Shown: positions 37,606-47,215, counted from the first letter of the stretch. The stretch: 64,000 nt of DNA from Hymenobacter psychrotolerans DSM 18569 (GCF_900142395.1 NZ_FRAS01000016.1:1-64000), one strand, 5' to 3'. Notes: generated by a model from the sequence alone, not told the origin. Made by a program: numbers and translations.

Positions 37606-38940
37606 CTACGCCGCCGCCGTTATGCGGCGGGCTGGTTTTGCCTGCCTGGCAGCTTCTGCCTGCAGAATGTAGAGCGCTGCCAGGTAAAATGGCATTAGCG
37701 GAATTTTATAGCGCACCAATGTGCCAAAATTGCCACTGTTGGTTCCTACGCCAATAGCAAGAATAATAGTAAAGATAAAGCAGAACGATATTATTGGGCG
37801 AGATGCAATCAGGCCTATTGTGCGCAAAAAACCCGTGCGGAAAAATATACGCAGGGTGAACACAGTAAACCAGAATGCCTCGAGTGCTGAAAGGAGCATT
37901 ACAGGGTTGCGCACTTCCCAGAGGAATGGCCGGAAAATAGAGACAAATACAGCCTGTGGTGCCACACTCACAATGCTACTTAGGCTCCCGTCAATATTGC
38001 CGATGTTGTAGCCCGAGCCCTCGTCTTTTGTGCGGCTATAAAGGGCTTGCTGGGTGATGCGGGTTCTTTCACCAATTTGGTCGACGTCGAAACGTTCATC
38101 GCCTTCCGTCAGCTGAGTAGCTCCGAGTAGCCCTATCAGAGCTCCAAGAACGATGAAGAAGGGCTTGGCCAGCATTCTGACAGTTGCGTTTTTAATTCGC
38201 CTGTTGTTTTCATTGAACACCCAAAAAATGGCAGGCGCCAAAAAGGACATCAGAATATACACCTTGACCTCAACAAGTAGATAGGCACCCAGCAGGCCCA
38301 TTATAGCCGAAAAGAGAATGTTTCGCTTTTCAATCAGGGCATTATAAAAGCCATAGAACACCCAGCCCAACGCCCCGATACACAGCGAGTCCTTCAGAAA
38401 GCCCGAACCCCAGAAAAACACTGATGGAAGGAAAAATACGGCAATAGCCAATTGCTTGTAAGCAGCCGGATAAATGCGTGCGAAAGTCATGTACATGACC
38501 CACATCCCAGTAAAGCTTATCAGGGCAAAAAATAGGGCTACAACAGAGTACGTATTAAAGCACAGGAGGCCGATAATAGCGCCAATACGAACAACAAAAA
38601 ACTCCGTGTTGTCGCCAAACCAGAACATACGGCCAGAGTAGCGAATAATTTCCGGGTCGAATTTATCAGTTGCGGTAAGGAGTTTTAAGCCTGTGGAAAA
38701 TGATTCTCCAAAAGCCTCCTGTATAATGCTGGTATGATGAAAATAATTAAAAGTGTCGCCGCCACCGTAATAAAACTGGTAGATTAATCCTAGGGCAATT
38801 GCCCCAGCAAACTTGAGGCTAAGAGCAGGAATAAAGTACTGGCGTGTATAAATGTTGGTAACCCGTGGGCGCACAGCAAAAGCCAGCGCATAAAACAGCC
38901 CTAGATAGAAAGGAGTCAGGAATAGATCCTTCAGTTCCAT
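37606..38940 (-). CDS. Polytopic membrane protein, possible polysaccharide polymerase (Wzy-like)
   Basis: The 444-residue protein shows about 10-12 hydrophobic helices and a large loop near residues 270-320 (LTEGDERFDVDQIGERTRIT, YSRTKDEGSGYNIGNIDGS), the usual position of the periplasmic catalytic loop in O-antigen polymerases. The family name is not clear from sequence. It is encoded on the minus strand, opposite to the rest of the cluster, 10 bases downstream of a TPR protein gene. Polymerases are poorly conserved, so I call this only as a candidate; the 16675 protein is the other. Confidence 0.65.
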   Translation of the reverse strand: MELKDLFLTPFYLGLFYALAFAVRPRVTNIYTRQYFIPALSLKFAGAIALGLIYQFYYGGGDTFNYFHHTSIIQEAFGESFSTGLKLLTATDKFDPEIIRYSGRMFWFGDNTEFFVVRIGAIIGLLCFNTYSVVALFFALISFTGMWVMYMTFARIYPAAYKQLAIAVFFLPSVFFWGSGFLKDSLCIGALGWVFYGFYNALIEKRNILFSAIMGLLGAYLLVEVKVYILMSFLAPAIFWVFNENNRRIKNATVRMLAKPFFIVLGALIGLLGATQLTEGDERFDVDQIGERTRITQQALYSRTKDEGSGYNIGNIDGSLSSIVSVAPQAVFVSIFRPFLWEVRNPVMLLSALEAFWFTVFTLRIFFRTGFLRTIGLIASRPIISFCFIFTIILAIGVGTNSGNFGTLVRYKIPLMPFYLAALYILQAEAARQAKPARRITAAA

Positions 38941-38950
38941 AGGCGGTTTC

Positions 38951-40192
38951 TTACTTCTTGTTCTTCTTCAGAAATGCCTTCGCCTCCCGTGCCTGGTCGG
39001 ATTTGCTGTCGGCTATATCGCGCACAACAGTGTAGTAGCGGCGGGCAGTTCCTAAGTCCTTTTCCTTCTCGGCAATGCGGGCCAGGTTGTAGTTGGCGTG
39101 CAGGTAGAAGCCGCCCTTGGTTTCGTTAGTACTTTCGGCAAAAACGATGCAGCGCTGATAATAATCCTTGGCCTTGGTCAGGTCCTTATAGCGGTTCTGC
39201 ATCAGCCAGCCCAGGAAATAGGTGGCGTAGCGCCCGCTGATACCTTCGTAGCCGGGCATACCCTGGTTGAGCTTAGTCAGAATTTCCTGGCTCACCCGCT
39301 CACTCTCCCGGAACTCGCCCATATTGAAGCACAACAGCGCGTAGAAACGCTGGAAGTAGCCATTATCGGGGTACGATTTGGCCAGGCTCCGCGCAATTGG
39401 CATGGCAGCCTCCGGGTTGTTTTCCTCGTTGTTGAGAATGCGCATCAGAAACACTTTGGCTTCCGGGCCCACGTAAAAGCCGTTGTCCGCTACGTTGCGC
39501 AGCTGCTGCAGGCCTAATTGCTTGTTGCCCTTCGGGAAAAGCAGCAGCACCGGTTTCAGCAGCGGATAATTGTCCGGAATCCAGACGGCGTAATAATTAA
39601 ACAGAGCCTGGCCAAACAGGAATTCCGGGCTTAATCCGTTGGCTTCCTTGCTGATTTCCAAGTATTTGAGGGCGCGCTTGGCGCTTACCGTAGCTTTAGG
39701 CCAGTTGCTGCGTTCGGCATTTAGGCGGCCATCAAATCCATAGGCCGCGGCCAAAAAAAAGCAGGCTTCGTAGTTTTTGCTATCCGCGCTGTACAGGGCC
39801 TCGGCCTTCGTGATGGACGAATCCATGTAGGCGAAGAAAAGCTTGTCGTACTGCTTGGTCTTGATGTTTGTCGGGACGATTTTCCACCACTGGCTCAAAC
39901 CCAGCAGGAAGTAGGGCATGGGGTGGTTGGGGTAGCGGCGGCGCAACGACCGGAACTGCTTCTCGGCTTTCTCATAGCGGCAGTTGTAGAGGTTCTGCAC
40001 CGCGCCCTCCAGTTCCGTCTGAATATCCTTGTCAAGCAGCAGCCAGCCTTTGGTGTCTACTGCGTTGGGCAGCACGTCCACATTCTCGGTTTCGATAGTG
40101 CGGATAGGGGTACGAGCAGTATCAGGCCGCTGGGCTTGTGCCAGGAAAGGCAACAGGGTCAGCAACAGGATAAATCGGAGTCGGAGGATCAT
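38951..40192 (-). CDS. Secreted TPR-repeat protein
   Basis: The 413-residue protein has an N-terminal signal (MILRLRFILLLTLLPFLAQAQ), then TPR-like helical pairs through most of its length, for example YNCRYEKAEKQFRSLRRRYP, NYEACFFLAAAYGFDGRL and HANYNLARIAEKEKDLG near the C-terminus. It should be periplasmic and bind partner proteins. It lies 10 bases upstream of the membrane-protein gene on the same strand, so the two may work together in polysaccharide handling. No enzymatic motif is seen. Confidence 0.8.
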   Translation of the reverse strand: MILRLRFILLLTLLPFLAQAQRPDTARTPIRTIETENVDVLPNAVDTKGWLLLDKDIQTELEGAVQNLYNCRYEKAEKQFRSLRRRYPNHPMPYFLLGLSQWWKIVPTNIKTKQYDKLFFAYMDSSITKAEALYSADSKNYEACFFLAAAYGFDGRLNAERSNWPKATVSAKRALKYLEISKEANGLSPEFLFGQALFNYYAVWIPDNYPLLKPVLLLFPKGNKQLGLQQLRNVADNGFYVGPEAKVFLMRILNNEENNPEAAMPIARSLAKSYPDNGYFQRFYALLCFNMGEFRESERVSQEILTKLNQGMPGYEGISGRYATYFLGWLMQNRYKDLTKAKDYYQRCIVFAESTNETKGGFYLHANYNLARIAEKEKDLGTARRYYTVVRDIADSKSDQAREAKAFLKKNKK

Positions 40193-40274
40193 AGATACGT
40201 TTGCTTGCGGGTGCGGCCGGATTCTACTTTCCTACGCACCGCCCAACGGAAAGGCTAAAGTATGACTTTTATCC

Positions 40275-40282
40275 TAGTTTTG
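40275..40282 (+). promoter_or_regulatory. TAnnTTTG -7 element of the M42-like peptidase gene
   Basis: TAGTTTTG fits the Bacteroidota -7 consensus, 19 bases before ATG 40302 and within the divergent region shared with the TPR gene. Confidence 0.45.
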
Positions 40283-40301
40283 GACAAATAATAGGTGATT
40301 C

Positions 40302-41216
40302 ATGGAGCTTTTACACACCCTTTGCCGTATACCGGCCCCTGCTGGAAACGAAGCCACACTTACTCAGTTTCTGCTAAAGCACATCCGTACTGAAAGTCCC
40401 ACTTGGCGTACAATGCCAGCTGTTCTGGCAGGTGAAGAATGGCAGGATTGCATTATTCTGATTTTTGGCGCCCCGCGCACAGCTGTATTTGCCCACTTGG
40501 ATAGCATCGGTTTCACGGTGCGCTATGGCCGGCAACTGGTCCGGATTGGCGGGCCCGTACTGGAAACCGGCACCCGGCTAGTGGGCCATGATTCGCAGGG
40601 AGCCATTGAGTGCACGCTTGTCATTGACGAGGAAACCGGGCAACCCACATATGAGTTCACCCGCGACATTGACCGGGGCACCGAACTCACCTTTCAGTGC
40701 GACTTCCGCGAAACGGAAACTACGGTGCAAAGTTGCTACCTCGACAACCGCTTGGGCGTCTGGAACGCGCTGCGCCTCTGCGAAACGCTGGAAAACGGCA
40801 TAGTGGTCTTCAGCTGCTGGGAAGAGCACGGCGGTGGGGCCGTGGCGTATCTGGCCAAATACATCTATGAAACGTACGGCGTACGGCAGGCCCTGATTTC
40901 GGATATTACCTGGGTGACGGAAGGCGTGCACGCAGGCCAAGGCGTGGCCATTTCCCTGCGCGACTCCCTAATTCCGCGGCGCAGCTACGTGGAGCGAATC
41001 CGGCGCATTGCTGAGGCTGCCGGTATTCCGCATCAATTGGAAGTAGAGGGCAGCGGCGGCTCCGACGCCAAAGAGCTGCAGCACGGCGCCCAGCCCTGGG
41101 ACTGGTGCTTTGTAGGCGCTCCGGAAGATAACGTGCACTCACCCGACGAAATAGTAGATAAGCGCGACATCGAAAGCATGCTGGCCTTGTATCAGGAGCT
41201 GATGCGGCAACTATAA
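40302..41216 (+). CDS. M42-like metallo-aminopeptidase
   Basis: The 304-residue protein keeps the co-catalytic metal layout of M20/M42 peptidases: AHLDSIGF (His65, Asp67), YLDNRLGVWN (Asp148, the bridging residue), SCWEEHGGG (Glu174 as base, Glu175 as ligand), ISDITWV (Asp201) and a final His in NVHSPDEIVD. The start MELLHTLCRIPAPAGNE fits the family. Typical M42 enzymes are 340-360 residues, so this one is slightly short. It would trim peptides in the cytosol. It is transcribed alone, with its own promoter element and terminator. Confidence 0.82.
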   Translation: MELLHTLCRIPAPAGNEATLTQFLLKHIRTESPTWRTMPAVLAGEEWQDCIILIFGAPRTAVFAHLDSIGFTVRYGRQLVRIGGPVLETGTRLVGHDSQGAIECTLVIDEETGQPTYEFTRDIDRGTELTFQCDFRETETTVQSCYLDNRLGVWNALRLCETLENGIVVFSCWEEHGGGAVAYLAKYIYETYGVRQALISDITWVTEGVHAGQGVAISLRDSLIPRRSYVERIRRIAEAAGIPHQLEVEGSGGSDAKELQHGAQPWDWCFVGAPEDNVHSPDEIVDKRDIESMLALYQELMRQL

Positions 41217-41248
41217 CGAGCCGGACTGCAAAGCCGAAACATACTGCC

Positions 41249-41283
41249 AAGAGCCGCTTCCGGAATGCTGGGGCGGCTCTTTT
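41249..41283 (+). terminator. Terminator after the M42-like peptidase gene
   Basis: AAGAGCCGC pairs with GCGGCTCTT (41249-41257 with 41273-41281) and ends in TTTT; the loop is long (15 bases). Confidence 0.65.
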
Positions 41284-41359
41284 GCATGGTCAAATAGGGA
41301 AAACAGGATGTAGCTGGCTGCCAGTGCAAAGAAACGTGCCGGGAATTGACAGTAGCAGG

Positions 41360-41389
41360 TTGAGGATTAGGCAATAAATTCTATTTTAC
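41360..41389 (+). promoter_or_regulatory. Possible promoter of the membrane pyrophosphatase gene
   Basis: TTG at 41360-41362 and TATTTTAC at 41382-41389 are 19 bases apart, as in the Bacteroidota consensus, though the -7 box matches only in part. The ATG is 51 bases downstream. Confidence 0.35.
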
Positions 41390-41440
41390 CCGCCCAAATG
41401 CCTTATTCCCAACCTAACTCCCATCTTTTTCCACCGTTCT

Positions 41441-43672
41441 ATGATGAATGTTCTTTACGCAGTGCCCGCGCTGGGCGTGCTGGCGTTGGTCTACACTTGG
41501 GTCCGTTCGGGCTGGGTGAGCCGCCAGGACCCCGGCGACGACCGAATGCGCACCATTGCCAGCTACATTGCCGACGGCGCTATTGCCTTTCTGAGAGCTG
41601 AATACAAAGTGCTGGCCATCTTCGGCCTGATTGCCTCGGCCTTCCTGTTCTACCTGGGCAGTACCGGCGAAAAATCCAGCCCGGTCATCGTCATTGCCTT
41701 CATGATCGGCGCCATTTTCTCGGCGTTGGCGGGCTATATCGGGATGAAGATTGCCACCAAAGCCAACGTGCGCACGGCCCAGGCTGCCCGCACCAGCCTG
41801 AGCCAGGCCCTGAGCGTATCGTTTTCGGGTGGCTCGGTGATGGGCATGGGCGTAGCGGGCCTGGCCGTGCTGGGCCTGGGCTCGTTGTTCATTGCCTTTT
41901 ACCAGATGTTTGTGGTGAGCAGAGGCGGGGGGGCTAACGGCATCGAAATGGAAACTGCCCTCGAAGTGCTGACCGGCTTCTCGCTGGGCGCTGAAAGCAT
42001 TGCGCTGTTTGCCCGAGTAGGAGGCGGCATCTACACCAAAGCAGCCGACGTTGGCGCTGACCTCGTAGGCAAAGTAGAAGCCGGCATCCCGGAAGACGAC
42101 CCCCGCAACCCCGCTACCATCGCCGACAACGTGGGCGACAACGTAGGCGACGTAGCCGGTATGGGCGCCGACTTGTTCGGCTCCTACGTGGCTACTATTC
42201 TGGCTACAATGGTGCTGGGCCGCGAAGTGGTGGCCCGCGGCGACGATTTTCAGGGACTTTCGCCCATTCTACTGCCCATGGTTATTGCCGGTATGGGCAT
42301 CATTGCCTCCCTTATCGGAATTCTGTGCGTGCGGGTGAAGGAAGGCGGTAACGTGCAAAGTGCTCTGAATCTGGGTAACTACGTGTCAGTCATTGTGTCC
42401 GGCATTGCCTCCTACTTCATCATCCGCTGGATGTTGCCGGCCGAGCCGCTGGTTATTCGCGGCATCACCTTCGATTCGATGGATGTGTTTCAGGCCGTAG
42501 TGGTCGGGCTGATTGTGGGCACGCTGATGAGCATCATCACGGAGTACTACACGGCTATGGGTAAGCGCCCGGTGCTGAGCATCGTGCGCCAGAGTTCCAC
42601 CGGCCACGCTACTACCGTTATCGGTGGGCTGGCCGTAGGCATGGAGTCCACGGTGCTCCCGATTCTGGTGCTGGCGGCCGGCATTGTGCTGAGCTTTGAG
42701 TGCGCCGGCCTCTACGGGGTGGCTATTGCGGCGGCCGGCATGATGGCCACCACCGCCATGCAGCTCGCCATTGATGCGTTTGGCCCCATTGCCGACAACG
42801 CCGGCGGTATTGCCGAAATGAGCGAGCTGCCCAAGGAAGTGCGCGAACGGACCGACATTCTGGACGCTGTAGGCAACACCACGGCCGCTACCGGCAAGGG
42901 TTTCGCCATTGCTTCGGCCGCACTTACCTCGCTGGCGCTGTTTGCCGCCTTCATGGGCACCGCCAACATCAACAGCATCGACATTAGCAATGCCCGCGTG
43001 CTGGCCGGGCTGTTCGTGGGCGCTATGATTCCGTTCATCTTCTCGGCCCTGGCTATTTCGGCAGTAGGGCGGGCGGCTATGGCTATGGTGCAGGAAGTGC
43101 GTCGGCAGTTCCGCGAGATACCCGGCATTATGGAAGGCACCGGCCGCCCCGAGTATGAGAAATGCGTGGCCATTTCCACCCAGGCCGCCATCCGCGAAAT
43201 GATGCTGCCGGGCGCCATTGCCCTCATTGTGCCCGTTATTGTCGGCTTCGCCTTCGGGCCCGAAGTGCTAGGTGGCACGCTGGCCGGCGTGACCGTGAGC
43301 GGCGTGCTGATGGCCATGTTCCAGAGCAACGCCGGTGGCGCCTGGGACAACGCCAAAAAGTCGTTCGAGAAAGGCGTGATGATTGACGGCAAAATGGAGT
43401 ACAAAGGCTCCGACGCCCACAAAGCCTCCGTCACCGGCGACACCGTGGGGGACCCGTTCAAGGACACATCCGGCCCGAGCATGAACATTCTCATCAAGCT
43501 GATGAGCATCGTGTCGCTGGTAATTGCGCCCCACATTGCGGCCCCGGAGCGCGGCGTAGCTCCAGTAGACTTGCACCCCCGTGTAGAGCTGGATGCCCGC
43601 CCAAAAGTGCGCTTTGCTGATGTAACCGACCACGCCGCCGAGGCCGTGTTCATGCTGCTGCGCAACCGCTAG
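41441..43672 (+). CDS. hppA: Membrane-bound ion-pumping pyrophosphatase
   Basis: The 743-residue protein has about 16 hydrophobic helices and the pyrophosphate-binding core from about 203 to 250 ([20 protein letters not shown], then [20 protein letters not shown]). It hydrolyses PPi in the cytosol to pump Na+ or H+ across the membrane. [10 protein letters not shown] (478-487) has Ala rather than Lys at the key position, which marks the K+-dependent class known for this family; many such enzymes in Bacteroidota pump Na+, but ion choice cannot be settled by eye. The C-terminal 40 residues after the last helix are longer than usual and polar. Transcribed alone. Confidence 0.95.
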   Translation: MMNVLYAVPALGVLALVYTWVRSGWVSRQDPGDDRMRTIASYIADGAIAFLRAEYKVLAIFGLIASAFLFYLGSTGEKSSPVIVIAFMIGAIFSALAGYIGMKIATKANVRTAQAARTSLSQALSVSFSGGSVMGMGVAGLAVLGLGSLFIAFYQMFVVSRGGGANGIEMETALEVLTGFSLGAESIALFARVGGGIYTKAADVGADLVGKVEAGIPEDDPRNPATIADNVGDNVGDVAGMGADLFGSYVATILATMVLGREVVARGDDFQGLSPILLPMVIAGMGIIASLIGILCVRVKEGGNVQSALNLGNYVSVIVSGIASYFIIRWMLPAEPLVIRGITFDSMDVFQAVVVGLIVGTLMSIITEYYTAMGKRPVLSIVRQSSTGHATTVIGGLAVGMESTVLPILVLAAGIVLSFECAGLYGVAIAAAGMMATTAMQLAIDAFGPIADNAGGIAEMSELPKEVRERTDILDAVGNTTAATGKGFAIASAALTSLALFAAFMGTANINSIDISNARVLAGLFVGAMIPFIFSALAISAVGRAAMAMVQEVRRQFREIPGIMEGTGRPEYEKCVAISTQAAIREMMLPGAIALIVPVIVGFAFGPEVLGGTLAGVTVSGVLMAMFQSNAGGAWDNAKKSFEKGVMIDGKMEYKGSDAHKASVTGDTVGDPFKDTSGPSMNILIKLMSIVSLVIAPHIAAPERGVAPVDLHPRVELDARPKVRFADVTDHAAEAVFMLLRNR

Positions 43673-43739
43673 CTGCTGCACCCAAATGGCTTGTAGTCAG
43701 CGGCCGAATAGCGCCGCGGGCGAGCAGGCAAAACCAGGC

Positions 43740-43773
43740 AAGCCGCCTTCCTGCACCGGGGGGGCGGCTTTTT
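43740..43773 (+). terminator. Terminator after hppA
   Basis: AAGCCGCC (43740-43747) pairs with GGCGGCTT (43763-43770) and is followed by TTT. Confidence 0.7.
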
Positions 43774-43777
43774 CTGT

Positions 43778-43785
43778 TACCTTTG
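43778..43785 (+). promoter_or_regulatory. TAnnTTTG -7 element of hpt
   Basis: TACCTTTG directly follows the hppA terminator and lies 34 bases before the hpt ATG. Confidence 0.5.
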
Positions 43786-43819
43786 CCCGCCCGCTCACCC
43801 ACGGCCCAACCCAATTCGG

Positions 43820-44359
43820 ATGAACCCGGACTATATTTCCCTGCACGGCAAGCAGTTCGAGCCGTATCTGTCGGCGCAAGAGCTGTCGGCCAGCATCCAG
43901 CAGGTGGCTGACCGCCTCAACCAGGAGTATGCTGGCAAACAGCCCCTTCTGGTGGCCGTCCTGAACGGCTCGTTCATGTTCGCCGCCGACCTGATGAAGG
44001 CGCTGCAAATTCCCTGCGAAATCACCTTTATCCGGGTGGCTTCCTACCAGGGCACCAGCAGCACCGGCACCGTTCAGGAGGTCCTCGGCCTCACCGAAGA
44101 GCTGCAAGGCCGCCACGTCATCATCGTGGAAGACATTGTGGATACCGGCCACACCATGCGCATGCTCCTCGACACGCTGGGAGCCAGTCAGCCCGCCTCG
44201 CTGGAAGTAGCCACGCTGTTTCTCAAGCCCGAGTGCCTGCAGCACGAGCTGCCTATTCGCTACATCGGGCTCAGTATTCCCAATGATTTTATCGTTGGGT
44301 ATGGGCTTGATTTTGATGGCTTAGGCCGCAACTACCCCGACGTTTACAAAGCAGTATAG
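43820..44359 (+). CDS. hpt: Hypoxanthine phosphoribosyltransferase
   Basis: The 179-residue purine-salvage enzyme makes IMP/GMP from hypoxanthine/guanine and PRPP. The PRPP-binding motif IIVEDIVDTGHTM lies at about residues 101-113, and VAVLNGSFMFAADL near 47 is the PPi loop. SIPNDFIVGYGLDFDGLGRN is the conserved base-binding C-terminus. Length is typical (about 180). It is followed 120 bases later by adenylate kinase, another nucleotide enzyme. Confidence 0.95.
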   Translation: MNPDYISLHGKQFEPYLSAQELSASIQQVADRLNQEYAGKQPLLVAVLNGSFMFAADLMKALQIPCEITFIRVASYQGTSSTGTVQEVLGLTEELQGRHVIIVEDIVDTGHTMRMLLDTLGASQPASLEVATLFLKPECLQHELPIRYIGLSIPNDFIVGYGLDFDGLGRNYPDVYKAV

Positions 44360-44479
44360 GAATTGTGCTTCCGGCGGCGGCAGCTAAAACCCGCCCGCAC
44401 CCGTAGAGGCTTTCCCATTCGTTGCTTATCTTTCCAGAACCCCACTCCTTTTTATTCCCCGCGTAACACTTCGCTACTC

Positions 44480-45103
44480 ATGCTGAATCTCGTGCTCTTC
44501 GGCCCGCCCGGCGCCGGCAAAGGAACGCAAAGCCAGAAGCTGATTGCCCGCTACAATCTGGTGCACCTCTCTACCGGCGACCTGCTCCGCGCCCAGATTG
44601 CTCAGGGCACTGAACTGGGGCTGCGCGCCAAAAAGCTCATGGATGAAGGCCTGCTCGTGCCCGATGAAGTAGTGATTGGCATGATTGGCTCCGCCCTGAA
44701 AGACAACAAGCAGGCGGCCGGCTTCATCTTCGACGGATTCCCGCGCACTGTACCGCAGGCCGAAAGCCTCGACCGGCTGCTGGCCGAGCACGAAACCAAG
44801 GTGTCGTGCATGGTGGCGCTGGAAGTGGCCGAGGAAGAGCTGGTGAAGCGCCTGCTGGAGCGCGGCAAAACCTCCGGCCGCCCCGACGACCAGAACGAAG
44901 ACAAGATCCGCAAGCGCGTGACGGTGTACAACACCGAAACCGCCCAGGTAGCCGGCTACTACGCCCAGCAGCAGAAATTTCACGCCCTGAACGGCATTGG
45001 CGCCATCGAAGACATTTTCGGCCAGATCTGCGGCATCCTAGACCAGCACGCGGCGGCAGCGCCCGCCAGCAGCAAGCAGGCAACCGACGAAGTAAAAGCG
45101 TAA
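44480..45103 (+). CDS. adk: Adenylate kinase
   Basis: The 207-residue enzyme interconverts ATP+AMP and 2 ADP. The P-loop GPPGAGKGT is at 8-16, FDGFPRT at 84-90 and the short LID region follows LLERGKTSGRPDDQN, so it belongs to the short-LID type without zinc cysteines. ATG 44480 is chosen because the P-loop must sit within the first ten residues; a frame opening at 44363 would add a poorly folded 39-residue leader. The last 20 residues are Ala/Ser-rich and dispensable-looking. Confidence 0.95.
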   Translation: MLNLVLFGPPGAGKGTQSQKLIARYNLVHLSTGDLLRAQIAQGTELGLRAKKLMDEGLLVPDEVVIGMIGSALKDNKQAAGFIFDGFPRTVPQAESLDRLLAEHETKVSCMVALEVAEEELVKRLLERGKTSGRPDDQNEDKIRKRVTVYNTETAQVAGYYAQQQKFHALNGIGAIEDIFGQICGILDQHAAAAPASSKQATDEVKA

Positions 45104-45142
45104 CTTTGCCGCTGCTACCCGCATGGGTAGTGGCAGAACCAT

Positions 45143-45247
45143 CTGTCATCCTGAGCGAAGCGAAGGATCTTATCCCATCTGAGCGAGTCGTCACCACGAT
45201 TATCGTTCAACCGGCATAAGGTCCTTCGCTTCGCTCAGGATGACAGC
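45143..45247. repeat. Intergenic inverted repeat (REP-like)
   Basis: Two arms of nearly 30 bases (45143-45172 and 45218-45247) are almost exact reverse complements; the core is GTCATCCTGAGCGAAGCGAA. About 45 bases lie between them. This core is a common intergenic repeat in Hymenobacter-like genomes as I remember them. It lies between adk and obg and could act as a transcript-stabilising or terminating hairpin. Confidence 0.7.
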
Positions 45248-45295
45248 TGTTTTTCAGACAAATCACTTTGCAGGCTGAACAAGGAAGCACACCGG

Positions 45296-45330
45296 CTTCT
45301 GACTTCTAGCTTCTAAATTCTAACTTCTCA
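45296..45330. repeat. Short tandem-like repeat of TTCTA units
   Basis: Variants of the unit (A/G)CTTCTA recur five times directly before the GTG start of obg. It may be a slippage-prone tract in the obg leader. Confidence 0.5.
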
Positions 45331-45333
45331 GAA

Positions 45334-46410
45334 GTGGCTTCCAATAATTTCATCGACTACGTCAAAATCAACTGCCGCTCGGGCAAGGGTGGGGCGGGCT
45401 CGCACCATTTCTTCCGGGCCAAAGGCTTGCCCAACGGCGGCCCCGACGGCGGCGACGGTGGCCGGGGCGGCCACATCATCCTGGAAGGCAACTCCCAGCT
45501 CTGGACGCTGCTACACCTGCAGTACCAGAAGCACCTGATTGCCAAGCCCGGCGAAGGCGGGGGCGAAAACCTGCGCAGCGGCGCGCAGGGCGAAGATATT
45601 ATCATCCAGGTGCCCCTCGGCACGGTAGCGCGCGATGCGGAAACCGGCGAGAAAAAGCTGGAAATCACCGAGCATGGCCAGCGCCTCATCCTGACGCCCG
45701 GCGGCCGCGGCGGCCTCGGCAACGACCATTTCAAATCGGCGACCAACCAGGCCCCGAGCTACGCCCAGCCCGGCGAGCCCGGCATTGATGAGTGGGTGAT
45801 TCTGGAGCTGAAGCTGCTGGCCGACGTGGGCCTGGTAGGCTTCCCCAACGCCGGCAAAAGCACGCTGCTGTCGGTCGTATCCGCCGCTAAGCCCAAGATT
45901 GCCGACTACGCCTTCACGACCCTCACGCCCAATCTGGGTGTGGTGGCATACCGCGACTACAAGTCCTTCGTGATGGCCGACATTCCGGGCATTATTGAGG
46001 GCGCGGCCGAAGGGCGGGGGCTGGGCCACCGCTTCCTGCGCCACGTAGAGCGCAACTCCATTCTGCTGTTCATGATCAGCTGTGACTCGCCGGATATCAA
46101 CGGCGAATACGAGGTGCTGCTGAGCGAGTTGGAGCAGTTCAACCCGGAGCTGCTGGACAAACAGCGCCTGCTGGCCATCACCAAGTCCGACATGCTGGAC
46201 GAGGAGCTGGAAGCCGAAATCCGGGAAACGCTGCCCACCGACCTGCCCACGGTCTTTATTTCCAGCCTGGCCAATAAGAACATCCAGAAGCTGAAAGACC
46301 TGATCTGGGAGGCGCTGCAGAAAGTGCGCCGGGATGCTCCGGAGTCTGCCCGCGCCGGCTACCTAGCCGAAGACGACGAGCCGGAAAACCAGGACGAGCA
46401 GGCGTCATAG
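45334..46410 (+). CDS. obgE: Obg/CgtA GTPase
   Basis: The 358-residue ribosome-associated GTPase begins with the glycine-rich Obg fold (about 1-158: [20 protein letters not shown], many Gly-Gly turns) followed by the G domain with P-loop GFPNAGKST (169-177), switch [22 protein letters not shown] and TKSD. It has a role in 50S maturation and stress signalling as known for the family. The start is a GTG; no in-frame ATG is close. A short acidic tail follows the G domain, as is common. It follows the REP-like repeat after adk. Confidence 0.95.
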   Translation: MASNNFIDYVKINCRSGKGGAGSHHFFRAKGLPNGGPDGGDGGRGGHIILEGNSQLWTLLHLQYQKHLIAKPGEGGGENLRSGAQGEDIIIQVPLGTVARDAETGEKKLEITEHGQRLILTPGGRGGLGNDHFKSATNQAPSYAQPGEPGIDEWVILELKLLADVGLVGFPNAGKSTLLSVVSAAKPKIADYAFTTLTPNLGVVAYRDYKSFVMADIPGIIEGAAEGRGLGHRFLRHVERNSILLFMISCDSPDINGEYEVLLSELEQFNPELLDKQRLLAITKSDMLDEELEAEIRETLPTDLPTVFISSLANKNIQKLKDLIWEALQKVRRDAPESARAGYLAEDDEPENQDEQAS

Positions 46411-46453
46411 CTTGAGCAGGGCGGCCCGAAGGCGTGGCCGCCGCATCTTCACC

Positions 46454-46491
46454 TCAGACGCCGCGGTGCTGCTTTGCGTCAGGGCGTCTGA
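46454..46491. other. Intergenic hairpin between obg and grpE
   Basis: TCAGACGCC pairs with GGCGTCTGA, and a second stem GGCGGCC/GGCCGCC lies at 46420-46442. Neither has a T-run, so a terminator role is doubtful. Confidence 0.3.
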
Positions 46492-46576
46492 ACTAACTGC
46501 TTAGGTTCTGCGGTTTCCGTGCCACAATGGCAGCCGGTGGCGCTTTGGCAAACTCCTTGTAATCCGCAAAGGCTCT

Positions 46577-47215
46577 ATGTCTTCCCGATTCAACCCATTC
46601 CGACGATTTCAAGCGAAAATGGCTGACGATAAAAACACCCAACCCGCCGACGACACGCAACTCGACCAGAACGGTGCTCCCGCTGACCACGTGGCCGGCG
46701 AGCTGACCGAAGAGCCCACTGCCCCCGAAATCGGGGAAGTAGAAGGTTCGGAAGGCGCTCCGCACGCAACCGGCTCGAAAACCGATGCCGAGCTGGCCGA
46801 TCTGAAAGACAAGTACCTGCGCCTGGCCGCGGAGTTTGAGAACTACAAGCGCCGCACCACCAAGGAGCGCGCCGACCTGTTCAAGAGCGCCAACCAGGAG
46901 CTGATGGTCGCGCTGTTGCCTGTGCTCGACGACTTCGACCGGGCCCGCCACCACACCAAGGACACCGAGGATGCCAACACCGTGCGGGAAAGCATCGACA
47001 TCATCTACAACAAGCTCCAGAAAACCCTGAACCAAAAGGGCCTGGCCCCGATGGAAGCCAAGGGCGGCGCTTTCGACCCCGACCTGCACGAGGCCATCAC
47101 CCAGATTCCGGCCCCGTCGGAAGAGCTGAAAGGCAAAATCGTGGACGAAGTGGAGAAAGGCTACTACCTCGGCGACAAGGTAATCCGCCACGCGAAGGTG
47201 GTGCTGGGCGCTTAG
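46577..47215 (+). CDS. grpE: GrpE nucleotide-exchange factor
   Basis: The 212-residue cochaperone of DnaK has a long acidic, disordered N-terminus (about 20-72), a helical dimerisation stalk (KDKYLRLAAEFENYKRRTTK) and the C-terminal beta domain with GGAFDPDLHEAITQIPAPSE and DEVEKGYYLGDKVIRHAKVV. It releases ADP from DnaK. The start is 46577; M15 at 46619 is a possible alternative. It lies 93 bases before dnaJ, separated by an intergenic inverted repeat; dnaK itself is not in the window. Confidence 0.95.
   Translation: MSSRFNPFRRFQAKMADDKNTQPADDTQLDQNGAPADHVAGELTEEPTAPEIGEVEGSEGAPHATGSKTDAELADLKDKYLRLAAEFENYKRRTTKERADLFKSANQELMVALLPVLDDFDRARHHTKDTEDANTVRESIDIIYNKLQKTLNQKGLAPMEAKGGAFDPDLHEAITQIPAPSEELKGKIVDEVEKGYYLGDKVIRHAKVVLGA

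Noticed and set aside
37591..37640. GC-rich hairpin at the convergent ends of 36524 and 37606
   Set aside because: The stem lies partly within the minus-strand coding end and has no T-run, so a terminator cannot be claimed.
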